Shown here: positions 1 to 9,605 of the stretch, in pieces
How the letters are laid out: each line of letters begins with the position of its first letter
How positions within the stretch are numbered: the first letter of the stretch is position 1
NCBI GenBank assembly: GCA_014654705.1
Contig: JACVZY010000071.1
Coordinates: 212,679-276,678 of the forward strand
DNA: 64,000 nt
Origin: Ignavibacteria bacterium
Lineage (GTDB): Bacteria; Bacteroidota; Ignavibacteria; Kapaibacteriales; UBA4661
Direction of reading: 5' to 3'
Translations under genes and position numbers: made by a program
Notes under the pieces: generated by a model
What the model was told of the DNA's origin: nothing
The model's database searches: none
What the model saw: the letters and a program-made list of their open reading frames with translations, nothing else

Positions 1-926
1 TCATCCAGTAGAGCATTATCACTTGAATTCATGCTTGCTCGATGTTCAAGTGCATGAGTGATTAAAAAAGTCTTCTTGCCTTCAATAATATCACCGCCGA
101 TTGTTTTTCCGAGCGCTGCGGCATCGGCTGTGGCATCCAAAATATCATCCAGTATTTGGAAGGCAATACCTACTGACCGAGCAAAGGTTTTAAGGGCAGC
201 AAACTCTTGTGCCGAACCATTACCAAGAACCGTACCAAGCGTAGCACAAAGCTCCAGCATGCGTGCAGTTTTTTTTTCAATCATCATCGTATATTCCGCC
301 ATCGAAATATAATCTCGCTCTTGAAATTCCATATCATAGACCTGTCCTTCGCAAATCTCAAGAATGGCACGAGTTACAAGGTCAGCACATTCAGCAAAGC
401 GGGGTATGTGGGCATAGTGCTTCAAGAGCAGCTGGTATGCCACAGCCATCATAGCATCACCACTCAAAATTGCGACACTTGTATTCCATTGCGTATGAAT
501 CGTCGGCAAACCGCGCCGGAGTGGGGCGGCATCCATAATGTCATCGTGGACAAGCGTAAAATTGTGCAGCACCTCAATGACGACACCACCCATCGTAGCA
601 TAAAACGGGTTACCGCCGACTGCGCCACAAGCAAGCATGGTCAGAATGGGTCGTATGCGCTTCCCACCATTGGAAAGAACATGACGCATTGGCTCAAGAA
701 GATTTTTAGGTTCAGTCCTTTGCAGTGCCGCTTTGAGTGTCGCTTCTACCGCCGTTTTGTATTCGGCGTAATAGTGTGTAAAATCTGTTGGTAACGTGGT
801 AATAGTTGCCGCAGAAACCGAGTGAAATGACGCTTGCACAGAACCAATAAACATGGGCGTGCGAAACGGCTCCGCAAATTTGAGCGCAACGCCCACTTCG
901 GCATTATGTGATAATGCTTTACTCAT
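1..926 (-). CDS. Polyprenyl synthetase (isoprenyl diphosphate synthase), 3' end cut by window edge
   Basis: Trans-type prenyltransferase that condenses isopentenyl diphosphate with allylic diphosphates to make the C15-C40+ chains of quinones, carotenoids or carrier lipids; cytosolic. I translated it from the ATG at 924-926. The first aspartate-rich motif DDIMD is at about residues 128-132 and the second, DDILD, at 260-264, with GGKRIRP before the first and GQVYDM between them. This is the normal order for the family. The frame stays open to base 1, giving 308 complete codons, so roughly 15-25 C-terminal residues lie outside the window. Chain length cannot be read safely. A geranylgeranyl, octaprenyl or solanesyl diphosphate synthase are all possible. 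Confidence 0.93.
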   Translation of the reverse strand, partial: MSKALSHNAEVGVALKFAEPFRTPMFIGSVQASFHSVSAATITTLPTDFTHYYAEYKTAVEATLKAALQRTEPKNLLEPMRHVLSNGGKRIRPILTMLACGAVGGNPFYATMGGVVIEVLHNFTLVHDDIMDAAPLRRGLPTIHTQWNTSVAILSGDAMMAVAYQLLLKHYAHIPRFAECADLVTRAILEICEGQVYDMEFQERDYISMAEYTMMIEKKTARMLELCATLGTVLGNGSAQEFAALKTFARSVGIAFQILDDILDATADAAALGKTIGGDIIEGKKTFLITHALEHRASMNSSDNALLD

Positions 927-993
927 AGTTATGACCTTTCTTGTCGTACAAAGCCCTGACGAAATTGAATCGGTGGTGATTAAACGGCGCTTG

Positions 994-1027
994 GTGTTAG
1001 TGGTGCACAAGTGTTAGTGGTACACAA
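994..1027. repeat. Two-copy 17-bp tandem repeat upstream of the polyprenyl synthetase gene
   Basis: Units 994-1010 and 1011-1027 match at 16 of 17 positions (consensus GTGTTAGTGGTRCACAA). They lie 68-101 bp upstream of the minus-strand polyprenyl synthetase start, in a 195-bp intergenic region. This could be an operator pair or a recent slippage duplication; no regulator is identifiable. Confidence 0.6.
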
Positions 1028-1121
1028 AACGCTGCACTTTATGGACGCACATATCAATACCAAATTGCAGAATATTGTCCAAAAATGCAATTTTTTTTAC
1101 AAAAATTACAATGTTTTTGGA

Positions 1122-2102
1122 CTATTTAATACTTTCCAGTTGCCGCTTGAAATACTCAACTGTCCGCTTCATCGCTTCTGTCCAGTCTGCTGAAGGGGTA
1201 AAACCAGTGTATGATTTGATTTTATCACAATTAACCGGCGTAGAGCCAATATCTATCGTTTGAATTTCGTGCGGAAGCGGTTTAACAACGACCTCCCCAG
1301 CACCACAAGCATCCACAATTTGCTGTGCAATGTCGTGAATCGGAGTATTTTGTCCGTTGACATTAAACGCCGTGAAAGATTCGTCAAATCTTGATTTCGT
1401 AGCAATACGCCACACATATTCAACAACATCCTGCACATAGACTACCGGACGGCTGCGATGCGTCCCAAAAATTTCAATAGTACGCCCTTCCAAAACATCA
1501 CGAATAAAACCACCGATTAAGCCAATATCCTCGCCCTGCACGGGCATCCGCTCGCCAAAACAATTCCCAAAGCGCAAACTCACCACCGAATACTTATAGA
1601 GTTTTGCATAAATGCGATAATACGATTCCGCCGAGAGTTTGTGTACACCTTGCACATCTTCAGGCAAAAGAGGAGTGTCTTCCGTGATTTCCCCGCCGAT
1701 AAAGTTCCCATAGACACCACGCGAGGATAGATAAACAAGACGCTTTCCGGCATGTTTTTGCAGTGCTGTGGCGACGTGCAAATGCGAAAGCTGATTGAGT
1801 ACTACGTCATACTGCGGTTCGTACAGCGCCAATCGGTGAGCCGTCCACGCCATACAGTCAATCACGACATCACTTGCAGACAAGTATTCATCAAGATTAC
1901 TAACATTTTCGACCTTTTCGGAAATAAGCGTCAGGTTTTGCAAGCCTTGCAGGTTCTCCTGGCGGGCGCTTGTGCGCTCGCAAAAGCCGTCAATAACAAT
2001 AACGCGCCACTCTTCGCGAACAAAACGTTCCGCAATTGCGCTGCCAATAAAGCCCGCTCCGCCGAGAATAAGTGCTGTTTTAGTTGATGTAGTTGTATTC
2101 AT
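1122..2102 (-). CDS. NAD-dependent epimerase/dehydratase (extended SDR family)
   Basis: Short-chain dehydrogenase/reductase with an N-terminal Rossmann fold. The glycine motif GGAGFIGSAIA begins about 12 residues in. The catalytic YHKLSAE-type segment appears here as GVHKLSAESYYRIY, following the SSRGVYG stretch that supplies the active-site Ser. Such enzymes act on nucleotide sugars (UDP-glucose or GDP-mannose type), but the substrate cannot be assigned. I chose the ATG at 2102 (MNTTTSTK), giving 326 residues. A TTG ten codons further upstream would add residues that do not resemble the family N-terminus. The gene follows the surface-protein gene on the same strand with a 49-bp gap, so the two may be co-transcribed. 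Confidence 0.85.
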   Translation of the reverse strand: MNTTTSTKTALILGGAGFIGSAIAERFVREEWRVIVIDGFCERTSARQENLQGLQNLTLISEKVENVSNLDEYLSASDVVIDCMAWTAHRLALYEPQYDVVLNQLSHLHVATALQKHAGKRLVYLSSRGVYGNFIGGEITEDTPLLPEDVQGVHKLSAESYYRIYAKLYKYSVVSLRFGNCFGERMPVQGEDIGLIGGFIRDVLEGRTIEIFGTHRSRPVVYVQDVVEYVWRIATKSRFDESFTAFNVNGQNTPIHDIAQQIVDACGAGEVVVKPLPHEIQTIDIGSTPVNCDKIKSYTGFTPSADWTEAMKRTVEYFKRQLESIK

Positions 2103-2151
2103 GATTGATGGATATGTAGAAAAAATGTTCAAAAATTCGAGTGTGTACTCC

Positions 2152-5100
2152 TTATCGTGCTATCAATATACGTTGTGCAGCGTTCTCGCGTGCAGAACTG
2201 AGTCGCACAAAATATACGCCCGCCGCTACATCGCTTACAGGCAGCACTATTTCGTTTTGTCCCGCCGTGCGTGGCATAATGACTTGCGTTTTCACGGTAC
2301 GTCCCGACACATCCAAAAGCGTGAGCGTAAGCGATGTTACGCTTGGGGTGGTGTAGCGGACTGTCAGCACGTCGTTTGCAGGATTCGGCAGTGTTGTGAG
2401 AATTTGTAGTGTTGCTGTCGAAGAGAAAAATAGATGTGTACCGCCAGCCTGTGAGGTAATAAGCCGAAAATTGGCATTGGATGTATTCAAATACGCACCC
2501 GGCGGGCTGATAACCTCTACGTTGATACGAGTTGAGGTCGTATTACCCAGCATCACGCCGAAACAAATGTTTTCAAGCGGGCTGGTGTCCAACTGGCGCG
2601 TAGAAGCTGTGGATGAAACAGGACGCAAATTCAGCGTTATTGGAATATACCGAATACCCCCTGCCACAACGCCAAGCGGTGTAGGCGCTTGCGGCAAGAG
2701 CAGCGAGGCATTAAAACTAAGCAGAACCGTTACGCTCGTCGTAACCTCCGGCTGTCCCGAACACGATTGCAAAAGTGACATACAAATCGTGTCATTCGGG
2801 CGACCTGCCGTATCGTTCAAGCGTACCGTACAGGATGGCTTGGGCAATTCCAGTACGCCGTTGCCAATCATGCGAACCGTTGCAGTCAAACCATTTCCAT
2901 ATAAGAAAATGATAGAACCATTTGCCCGACCAACTTGGTTCGGCAGGAACCGCAGTGTGATTTGACGGGACTCACCCGGCGCAAGGGCAAACATTGGTGT
3001 TCCAGAAAGAATTGAAAACTGCACGTTGTCCGGTCCAGCAAGTTGCGTGGCGGTAACAGCAACGGGTGTCATGCCGGTATTACTCAGCACTGCGCGAACG
3101 ACGGAATCTCGCTGCGTTCCCACAAGCACATTCCCGAAGTCAATGACCGTACCAATAACCTGCAAACTCGGCGTTAAACCAACGCCGCGAATCGTGTATT
3201 GAAGCGTGGTGTGTTGGAGGACGATATTGATAGACGCTGTACGCTCTCCTGATGCACGGGGACGGAAACGAAATTCAACATTCTGTGACGCACCAACTGC
3301 TAAGAGCGCCGGAACGCCCGACACAATCTCAAAGTCCTCAGGGTTTGCGCCTGTGAAGTAGATAGAATCAAGCCTGACGGGATACGAGCCTGTGTTGCGC
3401 ACAAATGCTCTAATAACAGAATCTTTCGGTACGCCCACAAGTGAGGTACGCATATCCACGTCCTGAGCAACGACATCGGGCGCAACAATTGCCCAAAGAC
3501 TGTCGGAAATATCGCTTTGAAGGGCTATCGGCTCGGCAAGCGCATACACACGTGCAATTTGATTACCGACGGTAAGAAAACGCCGTGAATCAGGATGATA
3601 TTCTGCAAAAGTAGCTTCTTCTCCGGCATTGACAAAGCGGCGAACAAGCGCATTCACGCCACCCGCGTCCCAAATACCAACCCCATTGGTCAGAGCAGAG
3701 GTGATAATACGCCGCCCGTTCGGGCTGTACCTCACGCTCACCATTGTTTGCCCCGTCCCGAAGCGCCTGAGCAGCAAACCGCGTTGCCAGTCCCAACGCT
3801 CCATGCCTGTTTTTTTCGCAAGTGCAAGTTCTGTTCCGCTTGAATTAAAAGTTGCGCCGTTCACGTCCCGCGACGAACCAAGCGGCGGCTGAACAACGGC
3901 ACTTGTTTGCACGTTCCAGAAGGAAAGCCCGCCATCGCCTCGCACCATGCCGATAATACGCCCATCGGGGCTGAAAAATAATTCACGAGGTCTGCCGAAT
4001 CCCGCAGAATAGCGTATTTCACGAATAAGTTCGGTCGTCTCGGTGTTGTAGAATTGCAAAAGTGCCACGCCCGGATTATCGGGAAGGACACCACCCGCCG
4101 TCGCAAGCGTTTTTCCATCGGGGCTGTATCGGACAGCATTGCCAACATTTCCGACAATCGCGCTTGCCAAGCGTGCTCCTTGCGTGTCCCAAATCACAAT
4201 CGTTCCGCCGTCGTCCGCCGTTGCCAGTCGCGTTCCGTCGGGCGAAGTGTCCATACTGCGAATGGTGCTGCGGTGCCGCGACTGTCCGCCATAAAAAGCG
4301 CTGTTAAAAGCATCCCAAAATGTTACTTGCCCGTCTCTACCTGCCGCCACGCGCTCCCCGCCGGCAACAAAGCGCGCAAGTGTCGCAGCATCCGGCACAC
4401 GAATAATCGTATCCGGTGCGGGCGAAGTGACAAGCTGCGTAACTCGCATCAGACAACGTTCGCTGGGCGTGTTCGGGATTTGCAGCCAGTTGTAGCTAAG
4501 TCCTGCTGTGCGTTCCACAATCAAATTCCACGTTCTGCCGCTATCAGTGCTATACTCAAGGCGGACACTATCGTCTGGAGCAATACCACGCCACGAAATT
4601 ACGCTGTCGGATCCAGCCAAAAAGCGCTGCCCGCCATTCGGAAACGTCAGCACGAGCGTAGGGCGGATGGGCGGAACCGTCGTGCGAGCCACCGCATAAA
4701 AACCCGACGTACAGGTATCGGCAACAATAGAAAATCCTGACACTGCATAGCCAGCCGTGCGAGCCGTAAAGCTCACCGTAACGGTTTGGCTCGTTCCCTT
4801 GGTAATAGAAAATTGCGTTGGGGAAACTTTGAAATTGGTATCGCTGGCAACGATGTTGAAAATACGATAGTTTGCATTAATTGCAGTGAGAGTAAGAGTA
4901 CGGCTTTGCGGAACACCGATTTGTGCTTGTGTAAGATTGAAGCCCACGCTTGGCGGATTCACAATAAGCTGTGCTTGTGGTGGTGCGGGCAATGTGTAGC
5001 CGGACTGACCTACTACTACGTTCCCTTTAGGCAAACCAAAAACACCGCCATCTACACCCATATTCACGCTCCGAAAGAACAGTCCGACTACCCCGCAACT

Positions 5101-6003
5101 ACTTTCAGGGGGAGTACTTTCCCAGACAATATCGCACGGTTGAGTGTCTTGCGCTGCAAGTAAAATTGTCCAGAATGCTTGGCGAGCCTGCTCCGGCGTG
5201 GTGATGTTCTCAAGCACAAAGCCACCGGTGGCTTGGGTAACGTTTCGCAAAAGCAACGGCGCAGGAAAGCCAAGTGTTACCGCATAAACCCGCACGTCTT
5301 GGTCTTTGGCAGCACGAACAATATCACTTTCGTTGCCGCTGCCCGTGCCATCGGTGAGAAAAACGACAATACGCTTGTGTTTGCCCGATCTGGCAATTTC
5401 AATACCACCACCCGGTCTTGTCAGAAAGCCCGCATCGTAGTCAGTGCCGCCTTGCGGCTTGAGGGAATCAATAGCGCGGAGTAATCGTGCGCGATCAGTC
5501 GTCCAGTCTTGGTTGAGATAATTTTCGTGGTCAAAACTCGTAACGGCGCACTCGGAGCCGCCCGGTAGCGCAGATGAGGGAACACCAAGCGTCATTGCAT
5601 TCACAAATGCTTTTGCTGCACCTTGCATAATATCAATATTCCGATTCACCCCATCTCGAGCAAAACTCATCGACCCGGAAACATCCAGCGACAGTACAAC
5701 CGAAAGCGGCTGTGGAGGCGGCGGCATAGGACAAGAAATGGAGATAATACGCCGATTCGTGCCGTTTTCGAGTATCGTCGTATTTTGCAGTCCCACGCCG
5801 CGCACAAGGCGACCATTAGAATCAATCGCGTAAAACTGACCGCTTACTTGCGGGAAACGTGAAGGATTCAGACTAAAAAGCGAAATACTTTGCGCAAAAA
5901 GCACATATGAAAACGCCGAGGATAACAATAAGAAAACCAACACTACACATGGAAAGACCGTGCAACGTGCCAAAGTACGAGATAGAGCAAGTGGTGTCAT
6001 CAT
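2152..6003 (-). CDS. Giant T9SS-secreted protein with vWA, WD40-like and ASH/choice-of-anchor domains
   Basis: 1283 residues, very probably exported and held at the cell surface. In order: a signal peptide to about residue 38 ending SYVLFAQ; a von Willebrand A domain at about 100-285 with the MIDAS motif DVSGS and a downstream FLTDGTG; an immunoglobulin-like ASH domain near 345-450; a Kre9/Knh1-like strand segment (FPNGG...GSDSVISWRG); about six WD40-type repeats near 560-830 (SPDG...ATADDGGTIVIWD and similar); two more ASH/choice-of-anchor-D domains; a cohesin-like segment; and a type A T9SS sorting domain over the last 80 residues (LPNPAND ... AAGVYFVRLSS). The MIDAS site suggests metal-dependent adhesion. 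Role unknown. Two adjacent ATGs (6003, 6000) are possible starts. Confidence 0.9.
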   Translation of the reverse strand: MMTPLALSRTLARCTVFPCVVLVFLLLSSAFSYVLFAQSISLFSLNPSRFPQVSGQFYAIDSNGRLVRGVGLQNTTILENGTNRRIISISCPMPPPPQPLSVVLSLDVSGSMSFARDGVNRNIDIMQGAAKAFVNAMTLGVPSSALPGGSECAVTSFDHENYLNQDWTTDRARLLRAIDSLKPQGGTDYDAGFLTRPGGGIEIARSGKHKRIVVFLTDGTGSGNESDIVRAAKDQDVRVYAVTLGFPAPLLLRNVTQATGGFVLENITTPEQARQAFWTILLAAQDTQPCDIVWESTPPESSCGVVGLFFRSVNMGVDGGVFGLPKGNVVVGQSGYTLPAPPQAQLIVNPPSVGFNLTQAQIGVPQSRTLTLTAINANYRIFNIVASDTNFKVSPTQFSITKGTSQTVTVSFTARTAGYAVSGFSIVADTCTSGFYAVARTTVPPIRPTLVLTFPNGGQRFLAGSDSVISWRGIAPDDSVRLEYSTDSGRTWNLIVERTAGLSYNWLQIPNTPSERCLMRVTQLVTSPAPDTIIRVPDAATLARFVAGGERVAAGRDGQVTFWDAFNSAFYGGQSRHRSTIRSMDTSPDGTRLATADDGGTIVIWDTQGARLASAIVGNVGNAVRYSPDGKTLATAGGVLPDNPGVALLQFYNTETTELIREIRYSAGFGRPRELFFSPDGRIIGMVRGDGGLSFWNVQTSAVVQPPLGSSRDVNGATFNSSGTELALAKKTGMERWDWQRGLLLRRFGTGQTMVSVRYSPNGRRIITSALTNGVGIWDAGGVNALVRRFVNAGEEATFAEYHPDSRRFLTVGNQIARVYALAEPIALQSDISDSLWAIVAPDVVAQDVDMRTSLVGVPKDSVIRAFVRNTGSYPVRLDSIYFTGANPEDFEIVSGVPALLAVGASQNVEFRFRPRASGERTASINIVLQHTTLQYTIRGVGLTPSLQVIGTVIDFGNVLVGTQRDSVVRAVLSNTGMTPVAVTATQLAGPDNVQFSILSGTPMFALAPGESRQITLRFLPNQVGRANGSIIFLYGNGLTATVRMIGNGVLELPKPSCTVRLNDTAGRPNDTICMSLLQSCSGQPEVTTSVTVLLSFNASLLLPQAPTPLGVVAGGIRYIPITLNLRPVSSTASTRQLDTSPLENICFGVMLGNTTSTRINVEVISPPGAYLNTSNANFRLITSQAGGTHLFFSSTATLQILTTLPNPANDVLTVRYTTPSVTSLTLTLLDVSGRTVKTQVIMPRTAGQNEIVLPVSDVAAGVYFVRLSSARENAAQRILIAR

Positions 6004-6197
6004 AGCGTGTACGAAAAAAAAAATCGTGAGCGACCAAGGAGAAGATATTTAGTAAGTATGAAGTTCGCTTTGAATTTACGAATTTCAAATGGCTCTTCCA
6101 ATCGGAATAGTCGTATTCGGCATTCTTCTTCGGCTAACTCGGTGAAAAACAGTTGAAAATGTTCACGCCGATTATCTGAAAAGTACTATTTTGACAA

Positions 6198-6599
6198 ATG
6201 CGTCTTTTTCGCCATAGCACCCTGCAACGCCTCTGCACAGCAGTATTACTACCGTTTGTTCTTATCGCGATGAACGGTATTGGTTTTGCATGGGTTATTT
6301 ATGAATGGGAATGGGAAGATATTCTGACGCACCATTACCAAGCACTCGACCCCAACGACATAGGCAACAAAGCACTCGGCAGAGGATATGTCTGCGAAAT
6401 TCTCGACAAAAGCGCCGGTCAAGACCCAACGCTCCCCAAGCCGTCGGTCATCATTCAAGAATTACGCGCCGTCCTGACCACACGCCCGCACACACGCCCA
6501 TCGCACTTCTCTGCCCCTATTCTCCTTCCTCCTTGTAAAGAAGGTACTCCATCGTTGGGCTTCTTCGATAGTATTTTCCGCCCGCCGACTGTTGTTTGA
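6198..6599 (+). CDS. Small secreted or membrane-anchored hypothetical protein preceding a TonB receptor
   Basis: 133 residues. A basic N-terminus is followed by a hydrophobic stretch (residues about 13-33) that reads as a signal peptide or anchor, then an acidic/aromatic segment YEWEWED and a histidine pair. I do not recognise a family. The gene lies 128 bp upstream of the TonB receptor on the same strand, the same slot that the DUF2946-like protein occupies ahead of the second receptor in this window. That placement is the main hint of a role in metal or siderophore uptake. The last 30 residues are proline-rich and may be poorly conserved. It could also be a chance reading frame. Confidence 0.5.
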   Translation: MRLFRHSTLQRLCTAVLLPFVLIAMNGIGFAWVIYEWEWEDILTHHYQALDPNDIGNKALGRGYVCEILDKSAGQDPTLPKPSVIIQELRAVLTTRPHTRPSHFSAPILLPPCKEGTPSLGFFDSIFRPPTVV

Positions 6600-6727
6600 A
6601 CAATATCGCTGCCAATTATTTCATGCACTTCAATACTCAGCACGAACGCATATTCGCGCCGAACCAGTATTGAAGCGCCTCTTATGTCTATTGTTCACAA
6701 CAACTGTTCACAATATCTATCGGAACC

Positions 6728-8908
6728 ATGAAACAATTCTTTTATTTCCTTTCTGCATTTGCGTTTGCATTTTTTACCCTTGATGCAGAAGCATTTGAGC
6801 AAATAGATTCCACCAAATCTACACGAAAAAAAATTGCCCGTGCCGATGAAATCACGATTACAGCGCTCCGGCAGCCGGAAAAAGCACTCGAAGTCCCACT
6901 TGCCATTACCGTGATTCCCAAAAGCTTTTTTGAAAATTCGCGCGGTTTTGGGCTGGACGAGGCACTCTCGCTTGTTCCGGGTGCTCTTGTGCAATCACGC
7001 ACCGGTAATCAGGACGTGCGCGTAATGATACGCGGCTTTGGCGCTCGCGGTGCAGGAGAGCGCTCAAATGCCGGCACTTCACGGGGTATTCGCTTTTATA
7101 TTGACGGCATACCCGAAACCGAACCTGACGGACGCACCGCTTTCGACCTCATCGACCTAAACGGCGCAACAAGTATTGAAGTTCTCCGCTCCAATGCTTC
7201 CGCGCTCTGGGGCAACGCGGCAGGCGGCGTAGTCAGCATCAATACTATCCCCGACCTCGACCGTCCTTATCTATCCCTGCAAGCACAGTTTGGCAGTTTT
7301 GGTTTTCAAAAGCACAGCCTTCGCGCGGGCACAACAACCGATATTGGCAAAGTCTATGTGTCGGTTAATAATACGATGTTCGATGGCTATCGTGCTCAGT
7401 CACGGAGTTTGCTCACACAGTTTTATGTGGGTATTCTCTCGAATTTGTCTGCTAAGACTCGTTTGAATACGTTCATCACAGGCGCAAGTAACAATTTCCA
7501 AGTGCCCGGACCGCTCACACAGGCACAATTTGACACAAACCCTCAACAAGCCCAAGGCGACCCTGCTGTTTATAGCCCCACATATATAGAACGTAATGAG
7601 CGCCGCTTTAACCGCCTGGGGCGGATTGGTACGACGTTTGAACATGAATTTGACGGCAACAATAGCCTTTCGGCAATGGCATTTCTGCAAACCAAGTATT
7701 TGCAGCGCTCCGAGCGCAACACCTTCCGTGATTTCAACCGTTATCACACAGGCGGCAATCTCATCTACCGCAATACGACACGTTTCGGGGAGAGCGTACA
7801 AGCCAAATTCTTAGTTGGCGGCGACATACAATATCAAGATGGTGCGATTTTGTTCTACAATTTGGTCAATGGTCAGCGTGGTACAACCCTCCGCGATAAC
7901 AAGCGCGAGGGAGCGCAAAATCTTGGCGCTTTCGCACAAGCAGAAGCAATGATTGGCGAGCACGTAAGTATTATAGGCGGTCTCAGGTATGACAACATCG
8001 CATACTTCTCCGACAGCTTCATCAATCCGAAACTTAACGATGCTCGTACCTTTGAGCGCCTCACGCCGAAACTTGGCATTACCTATCGTCTTACGCCCCT
8101 CTGGACGCTCTACGGGAATATTGGCGGCGGCGTGGAAGTTCCGGCAGGTAATGAAACAGACCCACCAAGCGTTTTCGGCGAAGACACCGTGCGTTCTATC
8201 AATATCCTTCTCAAACCAATAGAATCGACGACCTACGAAATCGGAATGAAGCAGATCATGCTCGCCGATGACGCATCGCTTCTGAGCCGTTTGTCCTACG
8301 ATTTGACTCTCTATCAAGTGGACGTACTGAACGACATTATCCCGTATCGGGGCGGTAGATTCTATTTCACGGCGGGACGCTCACAGCGTAGAGGCGTGGA
8401 AGCAAGCGTACAGGCTGAATTTTCGGGCGGACTGTCATTGATGGCTGCCGCAACCTATTCCAGTAATCTTTTTGTCGATTACCGTATAGACTCGGTGTAT
8501 GTCAGTCGCTCGCTGGAAGGACGTTTTGTGAGCTATGCCAATAATAAAATGCCCGGTATCCCTGATTTCTTCTCAACTGTTCGTTTACGCTATCAGCCCA
8601 CGTTTTTACCACAAATTTTCAGCGAAGTAGAATGGCGTAGCGTCGGCAGTTATTTTGTGAATGATGCCAATAGCCTTACAGCGCCTTCATTCTCGGTCAT
8701 TGACGGCACAATCGGCTTCCGTCAGGCATTGATAGACGAACACTTGCAGCTAAAGGCATTTTTGCGTGGCAATAATCTTTTCAACGCCAAATACATGGCA
8801 TCTGTGTGGATAAATCCCGATACCCCAGCCAATGGGCAATCGCCATTTATTGAGCCGGGTTTACCGTTCAATTATGTTGTTTCGATTGGCGCAGAATGGC
8901 GCTTTTGA
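6728..8908 (+). CDS. TonB-dependent outer-membrane receptor
   Basis: 726 residues. It begins with a signal peptide ending near LDAEAFE and continues with a TonB-box-like segment DEITITALRQ at about 38-47. The plug domain covers about 45-165 (AITVIPKSFF, RIRGFG-like MIRGFGARG, EVLRSNASALWGNAAGG), and a 22-strand barrel ends with the aromatic C-terminus GAEWRF typical of BAM substrates. It imports a scarce ligand across the outer membrane using TonB-ExbBD energy. The plug resembles iron-complex receptors of the FecA/siderophore type, but the ligand is not determinable from sequence. There is no N-terminal carboxypeptidase-like domain, unlike the other receptor in the window. A short direct repeat (6692-6713) lies just upstream. 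Confidence 0.93.
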   Translation: MKQFFYFLSAFAFAFFTLDAEAFEQIDSTKSTRKKIARADEITITALRQPEKALEVPLAITVIPKSFFENSRGFGLDEALSLVPGALVQSRTGNQDVRVMIRGFGARGAGERSNAGTSRGIRFYIDGIPETEPDGRTAFDLIDLNGATSIEVLRSNASALWGNAAGGVVSINTIPDLDRPYLSLQAQFGSFGFQKHSLRAGTTTDIGKVYVSVNNTMFDGYRAQSRSLLTQFYVGILSNLSAKTRLNTFITGASNNFQVPGPLTQAQFDTNPQQAQGDPAVYSPTYIERNERRFNRLGRIGTTFEHEFDGNNSLSAMAFLQTKYLQRSERNTFRDFNRYHTGGNLIYRNTTRFGESVQAKFLVGGDIQYQDGAILFYNLVNGQRGTTLRDNKREGAQNLGAFAQAEAMIGEHVSIIGGLRYDNIAYFSDSFINPKLNDARTFERLTPKLGITYRLTPLWTLYGNIGGGVEVPAGNETDPPSVFGEDTVRSINILLKPIESTTYEIGMKQIMLADDASLLSRLSYDLTLYQVDVLNDIIPYRGGRFYFTAGRSQRRGVEASVQAEFSGGLSLMAAATYSSNLFVDYRIDSVYVSRSLEGRFVSYANNKMPGIPDFFSTVRLRYQPTFLPQIFSEVEWRSVGSYFVNDANSLTAPSFSVIDGTIGFRQALIDEHLQLKAFLRGNNLFNAKYMASVWINPDTPANGQSPFIEPGLPFNYVVSIGAEWRF

Positions 8909-8924
8909 GAGATACACTTCTGAC

Positions 8925-8953
8925 ATGGGGTCCGCCTTCAACGCGGACTCCAT
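8925..8953 (+). terminator. Hairpin terminator downstream of the TonB receptor gene
   Basis: An 11-bp stem (8925-8935 with 8943-8953, one G-T pair) and a 7-nt loop, 16 bp after the stop codon, followed by TTTG. The U-tract is weak, so efficiency is uncertain. Confidence 0.55.
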
Positions 8954-9078
8954 TTGTAGTCAGCGACTCAAAACAACACTGAACCGAGATTGTTTGGGAT
9001 GAAGATGATTGCTACGGTTCTACCGTAATCCAAATAATCCTTATAAATCTCAGATGAAGATTTCATTTTCTGAAGTTC

Positions 9079-9555
9079 TCAGTTTTTTGCTGCCTTTTCT
9101 TCTTCACTCTTTTTATGTAATGTCCGCCAGAGGTACCACACAATTGTACTATTAGCTAGGATAACCATGACTTTTACAATCGTTGGCTTATGCACCAAAT
9201 GATAGATTTCAAGAGGGATAAGCGACGCCGTAGCCACGACCATGAACCACTCCGCCCAGCGCTGCCCCAAATAGACACCGACGCCTTCTATCCACAGTAC
9301 TACTGAATATATAAGTGCCAGAACGCCTGTTGACCGCACAGCGTCACCTAAAAGGAATGTTTCTACTTTGGAGAGCAGCCAATGGAAAACCTTGCCGTGC
9401 GGCAGCATCAATTCATCGTCAAGCCACTCAATAACGGCTTGATACCAAGCGTCACGAGAATCTACAAACAGAAGCGATACGCCGATAAAAATGAGCGCAC
9501 AGCCTTTTGCAATTTTGTAAAGTGCAATCGTGCGCAGGTACTTATTTGAGTGCAT
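9079..9555 (-). CDS. DUF2127 family integral membrane protein
   Basis: 158 residues with about four hydrophobic segments. It shows features I associate with DUF2127: an N-terminal RTIALYKIAKG, a WLLSKVE segment, a VLWIEGVGVYL helix followed by RWAEWF, then the EIYHLVHKPT element. No biochemical function is established for the family. It sits in the inner membrane and ends in a lysine/glutamate-rich cytosolic tail. It follows the HDAC-like gene on the same strand with a 50-bp gap and may share its transcript. Confidence 0.8.
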   Translation of the reverse strand: MHSNKYLRTIALYKIAKGCALIFIGVSLLFVDSRDAWYQAVIEWLDDELMLPHGKVFHWLLSKVETFLLGDAVRSTGVLALIYSVVLWIEGVGVYLGQRWAEWFMVVATASLIPLEIYHLVHKPTIVKVMVILANSTIVWYLWRTLHKKSEEEKAAKN

Positions 9556-9605
9556 AAGTTATTGGGAAAATCGGGAATGAATAAATGTGAATATAATGTT
9601 TTGCT

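Noticed and set aside
207..794. 195-codon plus-strand frame
   Set aside because: Antisense to the truncated polyprenyl synthetase gene, whose two aspartate motifs are on the minus strand.
4054..4740. 228-codon plus-strand frame
   Set aside because: Antisense to the vWA/WD40 protein gene; basic, cysteine- and arginine-rich translation with no domain, typical of a shadow frame.
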